A program made the position numbers and the translations under genes. A stretch of DNA of 64,000 nucleotides, taken from NCBI GenBank assembly GCA_900239685.1, contig OENT01000770.1:1-64000 (forward strand), in the 5' to 3' direction. The notes under the pieces were generated by a model. That model was given only the letters and a program-made list of their open reading frames with translations. It searched no databases and was not told the DNA's origin. The DNA is from Rotaria macrura. Its lineage: Eukaryota; Rotifera; Eurotatoria; Philodinida; Philodinidae. Of the stretch, positions 35,559 through 49,290 are shown piece by piece (within the stretch, counting starts at the first letter, position 1; each line of letters starts with the position of its first letter).

Positions 35559-38500
35559 CTGTTTTTTTAAACGGTTTTTTATCTAGAAAAATGATCGTCT
35601 AAATTAAGGGTGTTGATGCGTGTTTCTACACAAAGCCATGCCGACTGTTACAACTACAGCTAAATCCACATTCACTCCCTTCCCACGTCCAACATTGCCA
35701 CTTTGCTCAAAGTCTGCCTGATAGATTGTTGACAATGAATTTTATTTTTTCTGATTTTTAAACATATTCTCTCAACGTGGAATAAAATGGAAATTCATTT
35801 TTTCAACATGAGACTGCACTTTCATACATACTTGAGAATGTGGAGTGTGCTTGTAGATGTGTGAGAGTGAGTCTATGGTATGAGTATTGGGAAGGGAAAA
35901 TATTGTAGCCACATCAACACTCTAGCAGCCACCCCTTGTATAAAGATCAACTGGTTAATGGTGAGGAAGGGTAGGTTTTGATTTTACGAAGATTCACCCA
36001 CACCCACAGCCACACCCTAAAAATGTTGCAAGAATGGAATCTTATGCCGATCAGAGATGTAATTTTGAAGACGATTTGTCGAAAAAAATAAACAAGAGGA
36101 GAAATGGTGTGTTTCCAGAAAGGATGACTTTACTAGAAATTCCATGGAGCATTGAGAATGATCACGAGCACGTCATATTTGACAAGCGGACATATCATGA
36201 AAATCATACAATGTGAATTATAAGAACGTTCAATTCTATTTTCTTGAACTAGGACAAACAGAAATTTGTGAAAAATTCGACGATGCGTACATGAAAAGCG
36301 AGATGACGCTTCGATCACTAATCTTTGTCAAGACGCAGACAAAACAAAACGTGTGCAGACATGACGAGCTACTCAATGTTTTTGAAAGCTTTATTGATTG
36401 AAGGAAACTTTGTCAATAGTCTTCACTACCGTACGTCGTTGATGTTTTTCTTAACACAAGAATAGAACCGAGCCGTCATCACTGGTTGATATTTTGATTG
36501 ATTATACTATTTATTTATTCAAAAAAATCTTATGCATACATTCACAATTTAGAAACAAGATTCTTTTCACGAAACTCAACACAACACGAATACAGATTTG
36601 GTGAGAACAAGAACAAAATACAGGATGAAAACGGATTTCGGTGATCGACATTTTTCTTCTCTTGTGCCTTCGACATTTAATGATCATGTGCAAAACAGAA
36701 ACGTATTGAGAGTAATAGAAGAATAATCGTAGTAGTTTGTTGGAGAGAGACGCACATCAAGATTATCTTATCTTTTTGTTGAATGCTATTCATGATCTAA
36801 ACGCTTATTTCAATTATAACTTGTTTATATCTATTTTATTTGCCCAGAAAAATCAAAGTGTAAGTTCAAAAGGAAAAAAACAGAATGAATCGTCTCACGT
36901 GTTTACTCTTCGGCATAAATTTTGGTTGGATAACAATTTTTGATTAGTTTTATTTAGCGTCGTTTGATTTTTTTCCATCTGTAAAACAGGATCCCCGTTG
37001 TGTGGACGAATATTTGTAACACTACCTGGCAAAATATGTAATATTGTCTGCGAAATTTAATTTCTTAGCTAGAATCGACTGATCATCTGATTACATTCGC
37101 GGTGGAACTCTGACAACTTTTCGCAAGATTTTACTTTATCCTTGAGGGGGTAGGAGTATCTTCGTCGTGCTATATTCTCGTCGCCCCTTCTGGTCATCAT
37201 TTTTCACGAAAATTCGTGAAGTTCACAAAAATGTGTGACTGTCTGCCAAATTTTTTGAAGTGTCTCGTGATTGATAAAACAATTTTAGTGCACCCCCCCC
37301 CCTGTCCTCCCACTCTCTAAAACAACCGAGAGCCTTGCTCTAAAATTGATATTAGATAAATACATTGTCCTTTTCGTTTTGAATAATATTAATCCTATGG
37401 ATGAAGATATTAAACTTCGTAATCATTGGAACGAGTTACCATTTACGATATTCTTTTGCAAATAAATCCAATGCGTAAATAATATGTCAGCAGTGTATTC
37501 TTGTGCTTATATCATCTACTCGAGTTGTCATTGAGCAATCGATGCTTTCCAATGGAATTAAAATGACTCAGATCATTGATGAGGCATGTTTATTATTTGA
37601 TTGTAAGAATTACGAATCGATACGAAGAGTGTAGCTAAAATTAGAATATTCGCCATATACGTTTTTGTCTTGTTAATGACAAGAAAGAGAACAAAAAAAG
37701 ATTTGAATAGTCGTAGAAGCAAGGAATCAGCTGGTATCGCTTCTTCTCTGGACAAAGAAAAGAGCCATTAATGACGAGCATCTTTGTCGTGAATTTTATT
37801 GTGACTAGCAAAAGAATGAATCGATCTATCTCAACGTGTGAGAGGGTAGTTTAGCTTTCTACTTGATACACCGAACAAAAGACATTTTTGAACTATTGCC
37901 GAATCAAGGTCAAGTTAAGTATTATCTTTGATTTCCTAGAGCTTGAACACTGTTTTCAAAGAATTGAATGACGGAAATTTCGTTGTATTGATCTTTTTAA
38001 TTGTAATGTCCCCTTCTAACCTTTTCATAAACGAATTCTGAAGATTCTATCTTGATATTCGAATTCGAAGAGAATCACGCAGTTAAGTTTACACTATCGC
38101 TAGATTATAAAAAATAAAACAAAATTTAAATGCTATTCATTTATCGAATCGAATCATAGTTCGTGGAATCTATCGATAATTCGAATAGAATGCCAAAATA
38201 TACCTAGCAATAGGATCAGTCGTCTATCCGTCAGTTGAAGGATCCAAAATACGCAACAAAACTTCGATAATTTCAAGAGAGCATTATCATTTATCGAGAA
38301 CATTGTTGAAATAATTTCTCAGAGCCATTCCTTCTTAATAGAGTAAGAATTTATAGACTTGAATAAATGAATATCGATAGAACGAACAAACCAGTGGTTC
38401 TTCTCCTCCTCCGATCATTGACAAAATTCGAAAGAAAACATTTCGAACTGCGTATATCGACATAGAGAATTCGTTTTCTTATTCGATTAAATTTACGGTT

Positions 38501-38768
38501 TTTTACGTACAATTATCCAGAGAACACATCAAAAGTCTATAAAACTGTTAATCACAAGTTAAGTTTTGCATTCCTCTATCATTCGTATAAATACATTCAT
38601 TCATCTCATAAGTTTTTCTTTTCTGCACTCTTCAGACGTCCACTTTATCGAAAACGGAACTGTAAGTTCTTCGACATCTCACTGTATTTGCTTACTCATT
38701 TCGATCCAATATAATGGGCAATCTCATAGAGCGATTGAATTATATATGATTACTCTAAATACTCAACC
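35559..38768. other. Intergenic with weak frames and CCCACA-like tracts
   Basis: Two overlapping charged frames (36034-36216 and 36213-36401, plus) have no family and differ in frame. CACCCACACCCACAGCCACACCC-type sequence lies at 35995-36017. A run of nine or more C occurs near 37292-37302. No gene is called. Confidence 0.4.
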
Positions 38769-40187
38769 ATGCCTTTGATTTCTTTAAGCCAAGTTGAAGA
38801 ACACAATGGTGGTGACGAAAAATCGTCGTGGATTGTTTTGTACGGTCAAGTATATGACATAACATCGTTAATTAATCTTCACCCAGGAGGTCATATTATT
38901 CAATACGCAGCAGGTGTTGCTGATGCGACATGTTTATTTGAGAGCTATCATGGAACGAACAGCATTGGCAAGTGTCAAGCCTTATTAATGAAACACGGTA
39001 AATATCTTGGAGACGTTCTCATCGAGACGAATTCCAACCGTAAGCAAACGACGAGTACCGATCGAAATGGCTACAATAGCACATTAGTCGACTCATCGAC
39101 ATTCTTTTTCTCACTTCGCAACCGTGTCGATCGCTACCTTGAAAAAAATTACAACGGTCGTCATGGATTCGACTGGATAACTAAGATCGAAGCTATATTG
39201 ACACTCGTATTTTATATAATAGCAATCTATTACAGAAGTTTTCAATGTAGTTATGTTGCAGCAATTTGCTTAGGTATAATTACGGCACGTATGGGCTTTT
39301 TGATGCATTCGGGTAATCATTGTGCTGTGTCATCAAATGCATATTGGAATCGATTCGTTGGCCTCTTTATGGACTTAATTGGTAGTTCTCATTATACATG
39401 GACATACGAGCATCAAATAGCACATCACATGGCGCCCAATGAACATCGACGGGATAACGATTGTGAAATAGGCGATCCATTATTTCGATTTCATCCTCTT
39501 ATTTCTAATATTGAACAAGCCAATGAAAGTAATCTCAATGAAAGTTCGTCTCGCATTCGTATTTTCATGCGTCGGTATCAACACATTCTTGTGCCTCTGT
39601 TGATGTCTATCGGATTTTTCAAATGGACGATAAATGATATCGAATTTTTGATCAAATCCAAAGCTGGTAATATTCGTTTAGCTACTAGAACGACGATCAT
39701 CATCTGGACATTGGTATCGAAATTGACATGGTTAACCATTCATGTTATTATTCCGTATCTGTATTTCGGTGGAAGATCTACCTTTCTTACATTGATAGTA
39801 TTTATGGTTATTGGCGCATATTATCTTGAAAATATCTTTATTGTTAATCATATTCAAGAAAACTTGCAAGTGCCAATGATAAATGTTAGCGACCAGCATC
39901 GATTGCACTGGGCTATTTATCAAGTTTATACAACTTCGAATTGGAAATCCGGCAGTTCGCTGGCTACGTTTCTTAGTGGTGGATTAAATCACCAGATCGA
40001 ACATCATCTCTTTCCTACGATGAACATTTATCTTTATCCGAAGATTTCGCATATTGTTCAAGAAGAATGCCAAAAGTTTGGTTTACCTTACCACAATTAC
40101 ACGTCGTTTACATCTGCATGGATTGATATGTTTTATTATTTGAAAAAGTTAGGTAGTCCAAACACAAAGGCTGATCATTTTCAATGA
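38769..40187 (+). CDS. Cytochrome-b5 fusion front-end fatty-acid desaturase
   Basis: A single intronless frame of 472 aa. Residues 1-85 are a cytochrome b5 domain with the heme-binding HPGG (38-41) and a second His in ESYHG. The desaturase domain has the three iron-binding histidine boxes: HSGNH (180-184), HQIAHH (215-220) and the front-end hallmark QIEHH (409-413), with Gln replacing the first His. Several hydrophobic spans (about 142-156, 160-176, 308-334, 338-358) place it in the ER membrane. Such enzymes insert a double bond between an existing one and the carboxyl end of a polyunsaturated acyl chain (delta-5/6/8), taking electrons through the fused b5. Regiospecificity cannot be read from sequence; sphingolipid delta-8 activity is an alternative. 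The HxxxHH form of box 2 and the lack of introns in an intron-rich neighbourhood are unusual. Confidence 0.92.
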   Translation: MPLISLSQVEEHNGGDEKSSWIVLYGQVYDITSLINLHPGGHIIQYAAGVADATCLFESYHGTNSIGKCQALLMKHGKYLGDVLIETNSNRKQTTSTDRNGYNSTLVDSSTFFFSLRNRVDRYLEKNYNGRHGFDWITKIEAILTLVFYIIAIYYRSFQCSYVAAICLGIITARMGFLMHSGNHCAVSSNAYWNRFVGLFMDLIGSSHYTWTYEHQIAHHMAPNEHRRDNDCEIGDPLFRFHPLISNIEQANESNLNESSSRIRIFMRRYQHILVPLLMSIGFFKWTINDIEFLIKSKAGNIRLATRTTIIIWTLVSKLTWLTIHVIIPYLYFGGRSTFLTLIVFMVIGAYYLENIFIVNHIQENLQVPMINVSDQHRLHWAIYQVYTTSNWKSGSSLATFLSGGLNHQIEHHLFPTMNIYLYPKISHIVQEECQKFGLPYHNYTSFTSAWIDMFYYLKKLGSPNTKADHFQ

Positions 40188-43100
40188 ATACTCATACGAA
40201 ATAAGATCAATTGACAACCAATCTACATTTCCATGCATCATTCTAGGAACAACTTTCATTTTCGTTATTCTTTGTCATGCGAAAAAATGACTTGAATGAG
40301 GGATGTTCATTCTAATTAGTTACGCGTGCGTACGATACATGTTTTTAAATAATACCTGCACGTCAATAATCAATAGATTATTAGTCAAAATGACTAATTC
40401 CAATGAGTTTCAATTTAAAAAATTATCTTTTTGCACACACGAAACGAATGAGATATGTCGAAGTGCTGCCGCCAAAATTTCATAGATTGATAACATTGAA
40501 AGAAACAAGCGAATCAAGATGATATTCTCTTATAGATATTATCACGAAAAATAAGCAATGCTTTGCATCAATACTATGAAGTGGCTTGCTGGCGTGACGT
40601 TGGCCAATGCCACGATTCGTAGATAAACTGTGTATGTGTGTGTCAGCGAACGAGGGTGCAATGCAGAGGCGTCCACAGGGCGAATATTGTAGAGAATGCT
40701 CTACCCAGTACAGGCTAGGGGCGATGTCTCCCTGTAATGAAAAATGCTGCACGTGGTTATTTTATTTTGAAAACAACAGCGCTGAACAAACGATGAGAAA
40801 TTCAAATAGCATTATAAAATTTTAGAAAAGAGTTTTTGTCATACAATAGCCTTTAGTCGTACGATAGTATATAGATCCAATCAAAGTAGCGAAAGAAGCA
40901 AAACATATTACTTTAGTATCTCTGTTCAAACTGACACGCACGATATTGGCTCGATAGTCTCTTCCGTTGATGAAAATGAGGTATCTGCTTTATATCAGTC
41001 AATCATTTCTGTTAGTGATGCAACTTCATCATGTAACTGCAACTATTCATTTGAAATCTTTTTTTCAAAAGAGAAAGGCAAAAATTTGTGTTTTCAAAAT
41101 TAAATCAACTTAAACTTTAAAAAGAAACATTAATTTGAACGAATTCCTCCTTAACTTAAGGATCCACCAGGGAAATTAAGCTTCTTCTTTCCTGAGTCAC
41201 TCGATGACTTGCTCCAGGATGATCATATTCTTCTACTGTTAGCAAAGATGATTCTCGATTGACTCAATTGAAGTGTATAAAATCTGAGAGCGAGAGCGAA
41301 ATTCTGTTCGTTAGATTAATGGAAAGCTAAGTGAAAAAAAATGATCAAACACATTTTTTTCTCGTGTTCCTAATGAACTAGAATTTTTAAATCGTGGGTC
41401 CTTCTTATGCTAGCTACGGTTCCCGTAAAAGCTTTCAATGCAGTTTAGATATGAACATGAAAATTCTTCTTCCTAATCTACAAGACAGGACAGGTCAATG
41501 AAACTTGGCCTGAGGACAACTCTGGTGTAATCTAGTTACCATTTGACTTTCATGGTGAATGAATCTACGTTGAATCTGCTTTTTCAACATTGGTCGTCTC
41601 AAGACTCTCGATTGTTCTCCGGAGTGGTAGAGGCAAAGCTTTTTTGGCAGACACTGTTTACAAATTTTCTCAGACGATGATTTCTATAGAAGTTTTTTAT
41701 ATTCCATTTACAGTAATCTGAAACATATTATCTATTTTGAAAGTCTAATTACGAACATCTCGTATAGTTTCGATCACAGCAGCCTAATAGACGCGCTGAA
41801 ACAACGATATTCTGTACACTGCCTGGAAAATCTAGAAGATTCAGCAGACAGCTTAAAGTATGAGTAGAACAAAAGTGAAATGCGCACTATTTGTGAGATT
41901 CTCAAAAACCTAGGTTCTAGAGAAATTTAAGACGATAAAGTTTTAGTAAACATGCTGAAAAAATGGTGGGGGCTAGCCCTATCACATCACGGGTCTTGTG
42001 TCGTCTAAAGGGAAATCACTTTTCCATAGATAGGTCATTATCAATACTGACAATCTATATCTACAAGCAACTGAGTCTGACGTGAAAATTTTCTATGAAT
42101 CCAATCAGAATCGAATGGTAACTTTGATAAAAATCTATTGGCAGTTATTGAAATCAATCTCATCTTACGCAAAGCATCTCTAATTGATCTGCGAAATCAA
42201 TCCAAACAATGAACAGATTTATTTCATCGTGAAAGTTGTACGCATTTACGTGTGATTTTTACTGAGTCAGATCCAGACTCAAGTCTGTTGATCAAAGTGA
42301 GACGTTGACTGAAGTCGGAAACATTCTATTATCAATCTAGATCGCGAATAAAATAAAAAGGCGTTGTTTTCTACTATCGCTCTATAGAGTCGGCTTGCTA
42401 AGTTATCAGTAAGAGTTCTTCGTCTCTTATGAAAATTTCGTAGATTCCTTTTTCATTTCATGAAAATACAAGAGAAACGAAATGAGCATGATGTCAAGTA
42501 TATTACATTAAGTATAAAAGTTTTATCGCAGTCAAATAAATGCATTTGGTTAAGCACAGTACAGCTGTGCTTTAACAAACTGCACAGTAAACGACGATTA
42601 TATTCTCAAAAAATTCATATCTTGTGACAGTTCGATTAGCCATAATAAAATTCAAACTAATTAATCGATAATCAGCTTATTACCAATTAGAGCACAACGA
42701 AATGCACGAGATTATCATTTAATGCTGCACGATTTTGACTTCAAAGACACGCATATACGCAGTCATCAAAGAAAACATTACGAACGAGAAAAAAATCATC
42801 TCTGTTTATGAACCCATAGGTTTGGTAAACACACATCTATCTAGAGAAATATGTGGCTCATACGCTGAGTATCTAGTTTCTTGAGAAAAAGTTTTAAAAA
42901 AATCCAAGTTAATACGATGCTTTAAACCCTTTATCTAATGTTATTCTTTATCGTATCCAAAATAGTTGCGTTTGAGTACATCGAATTGAGACGGATAGAT
43001 TAGACTTCAAAATCAACGATTTTCCTTTTAACTATAAGAATTGAACTTGGATGACATTATATCTGTTACGAAGGGATTATTTTTAACAACGATGCCACCT

Positions 43101-44528
43101 TCTATTCAATTCGATTCAATATTGGACAACATTCATTCCTCGATCAGTACAACGGTTGATACATGTCAGTGGTGTATATCTCTTTGAAAAGTTTTTGTGT
43201 CACAACAGATGAAACAAATTGAAACGATTACGAATAATGATGCTGGAAAATAGTAGCGAAAATAAAACAACCATCAATGCAGTATATGTTAGATTTGCAT
43301 CATTCTTCATGGTCTCTTTCACTTCTTCTTTTCGTTAACATGTTGAAGCGAGATAATGTTGCCTAAAACTTATAAAAATTGCATCTAATTCTTCTGATAT
43401 GTTATTGATTATGGGTCTCGAAACTAAGAAATGCCGAGAAGACCATTTGAATAATGTGCTGATCACAGTCTAAGCCTGAATGTAAAGGTGCGCACTGCGT
43501 CAATGTCCGCTAAAGCAATACCAAGAAGAGCAAACCTCAGCGTCTTTCAAAAGAAGCAGAACTTTTTGTACTATGAACGCTGCTCAATGATGAATATACC
43601 CGTAGTTTAAGACTTAGAGTATTTATTTTTTATGAAGTTGTGAATTGATTTCATGACCTTAAAAATGAATAAAACCATTATGATAACTCGACAGTTACTT
43701 TGATTAATCAAACTACGTTCATTCATTTTTGTAACTCTACTGTTAACAATGAACTTATCTGAAGAAATTCACAGAGATTTCACGATAGTTGTCTTTCGAT
43801 TCGCATTACTGATCTAAGCCAAATCTTTTAATTGACAAGGTTTCTTCAGCGGAATATTCATTGAAAGTGTCAACATTAAAATCTGCAGAGGTCCAATGCA
43901 CGATCCAGATAGATGTCGTTGTTATATGATCTAGTCAATATCCAGTGTTCAATATAGCATTTACAACCCTATCAAAAGTGTCAATATTGAGAAGAAACAC
44001 TCGATTTAAATAATTTCGAAAGGGTATACTTTCACTGAATTCTATTGGAAATGTTGGCGTCGATGAATGAGTCATACATGGATATGTTGTTTACTGCGTC
44101 ATTAGGATTGGTAAATAATCGATAAAGAAAATTTCTTTTTGTGTAAGGAACAGAGTATCATGTGATCATGATTTACTATTCAATAGCGAGTTCGAACATT
44201 GTTTTTCTCTCTATGAAAATAATAACATCACACATTTTCATGTTTTTCTATTCATTTCAGTGAGTAATTATTTTCAGAAAGAGGAAAAAGCGCGCAAAAG
44301 GCTTTGATTTTTCACACATATTAGTGGATAACAGTCCGATTAGTAACAGCCTAATCAATTTACAGAAAAAACTTCTGAGCTGCAAGCATCACATTTCCTC
44401 GAAAGAAAAAAGATTAGTTGAATGCAACGAAGCAATTGCAATAATGAACGATGCTATTGGGGATCTTTTTAACTAACATAAAATTATCGTCAATGTTTGT
44501 CATTGTTTTTATTTTAGAAGAAAGACAA
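40188..44528. other. Gene-poor 4.3 kb
   Basis: No supported gene. A locally GC-richer patch at 40560-40760 (frames on both strands of 72-90 codons) has no recognisable product and no tRNA fold. The rest is AT-rich. Confidence 0.45.
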
Positions 44529-45515
44529 ATGGTGGAAGTGAAATTATGTGTAATCAAATTAGATGGCATGAGTGAATACCGTCGAATAGCTATTCCAGTT
44601 TTAACACCATCAACAGACGTGCTCTCAATACTCCGCGAAAAACTAACTCAATTCTTTCCCGAATTGAAATCTTCGACCAATGAAATTCATCTGGAATTTC
44701 AATATGAAGGTAAAAGATGAAAAGAAGTTTATTTGAATAATCTAATGCCTGTAGAAGATATTCGTGGACTTGTCTTGGTAACAAACTCCGATGGAATAAA
44801 TGAAGCCGCACGTGATCAAGCATCGCGCCAACAACTTCTTAGAGTTTTTGTTAAATTTATAAGAGAAGATCTTGCTCCTGTGAAATTACATCCACCAAAG
44901 CATGTGGGCGTCATCTGCGATGGTTCGTATTGAAAAACGTTCATGTTTCACTTGATACTATTATCTATGAAAACAGGTTGTAATCGATCACCAATAATTG
45001 GTATTCGTTACAAATGTCTCGAATGTTTCGATTATGATTTGTGCGAATCATGCTGCGACCAACAATTAATTCATACTCACCATGTTATGGCTAAAATTCG
45101 AGCTCCTCATCAGGTATGTTGAATTTATAGAGTCGGATTTGTTTTTCAATCGAAATTACCATTTAGATCGATGTGGTGAGAAAACTTCGTTCATCGGCGC
45201 GATCGAACTCGAACGAGAAACCAAGAGCAAATGCTTTACCTGAATTGATTTTGAATCAACCAACTGATGTCGAACGAGAAAAATACTACAATTCGATCGA
45301 AACGCAAACCATCGTTTTTGAAGAAATTCCAAAAGAGAACGAAGAAAATTTTGTTGACGATATGGAAATAATTCCAACAAGCGCTCTTCATGATGATTTC
45401 GTTCAATTGGATATAAATGAATTGAATGAACAACAAAATAAGGTTTCTTAGATTTTGACTTCGCCAGGTTTTTGTGGTAAAAATAATCTTTTGTTTTCAG
45501 AATGTCAGCCAATGA
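44529..45515 (+). CDS. PB1-ZZ autophagy-receptor-like protein (p62/Ref(2)P type)
   Basis: Exons 44529-44709, 44755-44922, 44977-45113, 45167-45442 and 45501-45515 give about 258 aa. The last intron is optional, because reading on gives a stop three codons later. Residues 1 to about 85 resemble a PB1 domain ([19 protein letters not shown] basic face; [12 protein letters not shown] end). A ZZ zinc finger follows from about residue 113 (HVGVICDGC, then [18 protein letters not shown] and HTHHVM), with the Cys/His ligands of the p62/NBR1 type. The acidic tail holds DDFVQLDI, a good LC3-interacting (LIR) core. p62 proteins link ubiquitinated cargo to autophagosomes, but the C-terminal UBA domain is absent, so ubiquitin binding is not predicted. 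AATAAA lies at 45772. An unrelated PB1-ZZ signalling protein is the alternative. Confidence 0.82.
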
Positions 45516-45771
45516 ATCAACGCATTACATTAACAGTTCGAACAGTACCGCTTTAACAGTTCTTCTCCATTTGTTTAGTCGCGCTATATACATGCATACA
45601 TATACATATTTATATACATACAGAAATATAACTTAGTGTATCTTCCCCAGTGACTCGTCTATTTTTCATGTATCTTAATCAAGAAATTGTATTTAATCGT
45701 ATGTCTTTTTTTCTTACCCTTTGTGTACATATCGTATTTTCTTATATTTACTTAAATGCACATACGTTTTG

Positions 45772-45777
45772 AATAAA
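45772..45777 (+). promoter_or_regulatory. Poly(A) signal AATAAA of the PB1-ZZ gene
   Basis: AATAAA about 255 bp after the stop codon, following a TATACA-rich stretch at about 45590-45640. Confidence 0.4.
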
Positions 45778-48700
45778 TTTTCAATGTTTGATTGATCCTT
45801 GTCTTTATTTCAATGTTGATCAATGAACTTGCTTAAAGGTATGTGTCATCAAAGTAACACTACATGTCAAGAGCACGAAGGAAACATTAAGAGAATGATT
45901 TATATATTCTTGATTGAGACAGAATTCAAGAAGGCGTGGATGCTAGAATGTGCTCTTCCTGTCCTTGATCTTATTCACATCTATACTCACCGGTACATCC
46001 ATACTCACAGTCACAACGGTGCGCTGGTTCGTTTTATACGCGATTAGCATACAGCCCTTCTATTTACGAGAGTTGACATCGTTCTTTTAGTGAGTTTAAG
46101 TCTATACTCGACTCAGTTTTGGAAAACGAGACTTCAAGCACATCTTACTGTGCCTTGCGAGGGCTCGTTATTTTCGAAAACTATGTTCAACTTAGTTAAA
46201 GTTCAGCTATGCACGAATATTGTATTAAGGCTACTTAATGGTCTTCCGTCTCTACACGAATATCTCTATTCTAGTACTCGAAATTGTTCTCATGAGAAAT
46301 ACAATGTTGAAAAGCAAATCGCTGATAAATTTTACAAACCGTTTTTCATTGATTCAAATGCATTTTGATGATCTATCACAGTCGTACTCACGTTGTTTTC
46401 TTTCGAAATAAATTCGTTACACGAATGAGGGTTTGGATGTTGTGTATGACCTGTTTTCTGGGCATGGAGTCGTGGTACACTCCACCCACACTAACATCCT
46501 CTAGCAGTTTTTCTCTGGTGAATTAAGATGTCTGCAATCGGAGGATTTTCGTTACTCCAATAGTTACGAAATCCTATGAATGTCTTACATATTTGAAGCA
46601 CCACAACCCACACGTTTGAACGATTTAAAAATAAGTTTACTTATTATGATACAATGAATAAAGCAAAAGGAAACGCGAAATGAAAACAGAATTCAAAGCT
46701 TTCCAAGAGTAATTTCTAATTGTTCATATCACTGGCAAATCACCAACTACCACAGTCAAGGGATAGGAACTGAAACCGGTAGCAAAGTGAAGCGTTGTTT
46801 TGAATGATCAGTTCCCCTATCCTAAAAATATGCGCAAATTATTACTAGCAGTATTAGTCACAACTATTTCTAGTGTGTTGTCGCTATCAAAATCACTGGC
46901 AGCTACCAAGTATGGATTAGAAGTAGGACTCGTTCAATAAAGTCGTTTGACTTTTAAACAATGCATCGTCATACACTAAGAATATTCCGACGATGTTAGA
47001 GGCACAATTCGCTTCAATCATATTCAATCTGCCGTTTTTGTTTAGATCACCAACAGTTACAGATCGAGGATCATAGTTGTACTCAATTGGAGTTTTGGGT
47101 GTCGGAAAGGAATTCTATGGACACTTTCGAACTAAGCGATATAATGCAAGCTAAACAACTAAGTAACTCATTGTTCCTTGAATGAAGACGTCTTTATTCG
47201 ATCCCCTTAACTACTAAGACATCTTGCAGAAAGTCATTAGAAAATAGTATAGTTCTGTTCCGACGTTGCTCGAATGAAAACTCTATGCTTCAAATTTATT
47301 ACTTCTGACTTTTGTGGACTTAAGATTCAGATAGACTTAGGTATGCAGCTTTGGTCCTCAGGTAAACGATCTTCTTATTCTATATGACATATCGTAGGAA
47401 TCGTTGAAAAATGTGTGCACTCGTGAAGAATAAAATGAATGAATGTGCTACGAGTATATTAGTTTAAGGATCAGTTTAGCTACCTGATCAAAACGCACTC
47501 CTCTTGAATTCCCAAATGTATTGAGTGTTGTAATTTTAGCTCAAAAAGTAGCATTCGACGATGAAATATTCAGATCGTTTCATATTCCGATGGTAGTTCA
47601 CTCTGTATTTTAATGAACTCTAAGAGAAATCGGTTGATTTTAGTATTTGTCCTTCGGGGAGGAATACTTCAGATTTCATAGAATGCTACTGAACTTAGAG
47701 AGAGTGTCAGTCTCAGCTCACAAAACGTTTCGTAGCATTAGGTAAATTGATGCAAAATTCAACTTGAACTTCTTTTGGACACTGCCTCAGTCCGAGACTA
47801 CAACTTTTACAGTTTGGAGAATCGTATCAACGATTCAGTTAGTATTTTTAAATGATGACTGAAATAGTAAAGAGAACTTATGAATTTTCAAAGTCAATCG
47901 TTGAGAATAACCGTTGGCTAAGCTTCGACCATAGAGAATATAAGGTTAATCTGTTACTGTTGTTTTTTGAGTGGCAATGCCTTTGAATAATATTGTACTT
48001 TTGTTCTCTGATTATCAGAATATCGAGTGTCTTGAAGGAATTTGTACTAAATTTTTATTTTGTCTTTGCATAGTGAATATTTCACTTGGCAGTGTCCAAA
48101 ATTATTCAGTAGCTATGATTAGTCGATTGCAACTAGCGATCGAATACCATCAAATTTTGTATTAACGACTTTGAACAGATCCGAGTCTCAACATCATGAG
48201 CGTATAGATAGTATTGTTGTTTACCACTCTTTCGTATTTAATCGGCCTGATTTAATACGGTTTACTCGTCGATGTCGATAATTTCTTGTCGTACCAATAA
48301 GCAACATTATGAATCTAGATGTCAATTGGCATGGAAACGATCATTTCTACTTATTAAAGATCAAGAGTGTGAATACAATTGTTATGCTTTCTGAAGGAAG
48401 TCAGGACGAGGCTGACATTCAAATACTTACGGATAGGATAACTTTCTTTGTGTTCTAACAAGAAAAGAAGTCATTGATGATATGATCATTTGAACTATTC
48501 GAGCGAATGGTGTTAGTTGCCAAAGGAATGATCGGTATATATTGAGAAACTATGAATGGCTTGATTATTAAGTGAGTAGGTCGATTTACACAACAAATCA
48601 ACAGGGAAATTGGCGTGTTTGTGTTGGCGACAATTCAGCATTTTTCTATTCGACGCATATTTTTATTAGAAGTTTCGAAATTCAGCTGTCAAATTTTGGA

Positions 48701-49290
48701 ACACACGTTCGAAATAGAACTGTGAATAACACTAGAAGATCTGCTTAAGTCGTTTTCAAAATCAATCGATCCGTCTCGAATATCTAACAAATATTCACAC
48801 AACCGAAAAGAGTAAACTAAAAAGTCAAATACTGAATTAGAATGACAACTTTGACCGAGACAATTTTCTAGAGTTTAATTTGTTTTTCGTTTGACCACCA
48901 TCTGGCTTAAAAGCTTCTGCCATAAAATCATCACAAGACTTGAATGCAATGTTGCTAAACTTCAAATTTGTATGTAACTAATACTAGTTTTCTTTCTAAG
49001 TCTGTTAAAGATTTCAAAACTTAAAACATAAGTTGCAACGCTTCGAAAACTTTCGAATTTCGAACATTAACTATCACCCATCAACATGTCAAATGTCTTT
49101 TGAACCGAAACAAGGCATTTAAGCACACCTCCATTATCTTGCCGCTGTTACATTGAATTAATCAGTAATCTGCAGTCAATGAGCTTTTTTCTCTTTATAT
49201 TCAATGAAAGTCACAATCCAAGCAGAAAAATCGACGCATAAAGGAGTCGATACACAAAGTCAACATTTTCAAGTGCGAACTTGTACTCTG
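45778..49290. other. Gene-poor 3.5 kb
   Basis: Only isolated frames of 60-92 codons without family or splice support. No RNA gene found. Confidence 0.45.

Noticed and set aside
36034-36401. Two overlapping charged frames (60 and 62 codons)
   Set aside because: Different frames, no splice signals joining them and no recognisable family; possible but unsupported.
40480-40825. GC-richer patch with frames on both strands
   Set aside because: Checked for a tRNA or conserved small RNA; no cloverleaf or recognisable motif was seen.
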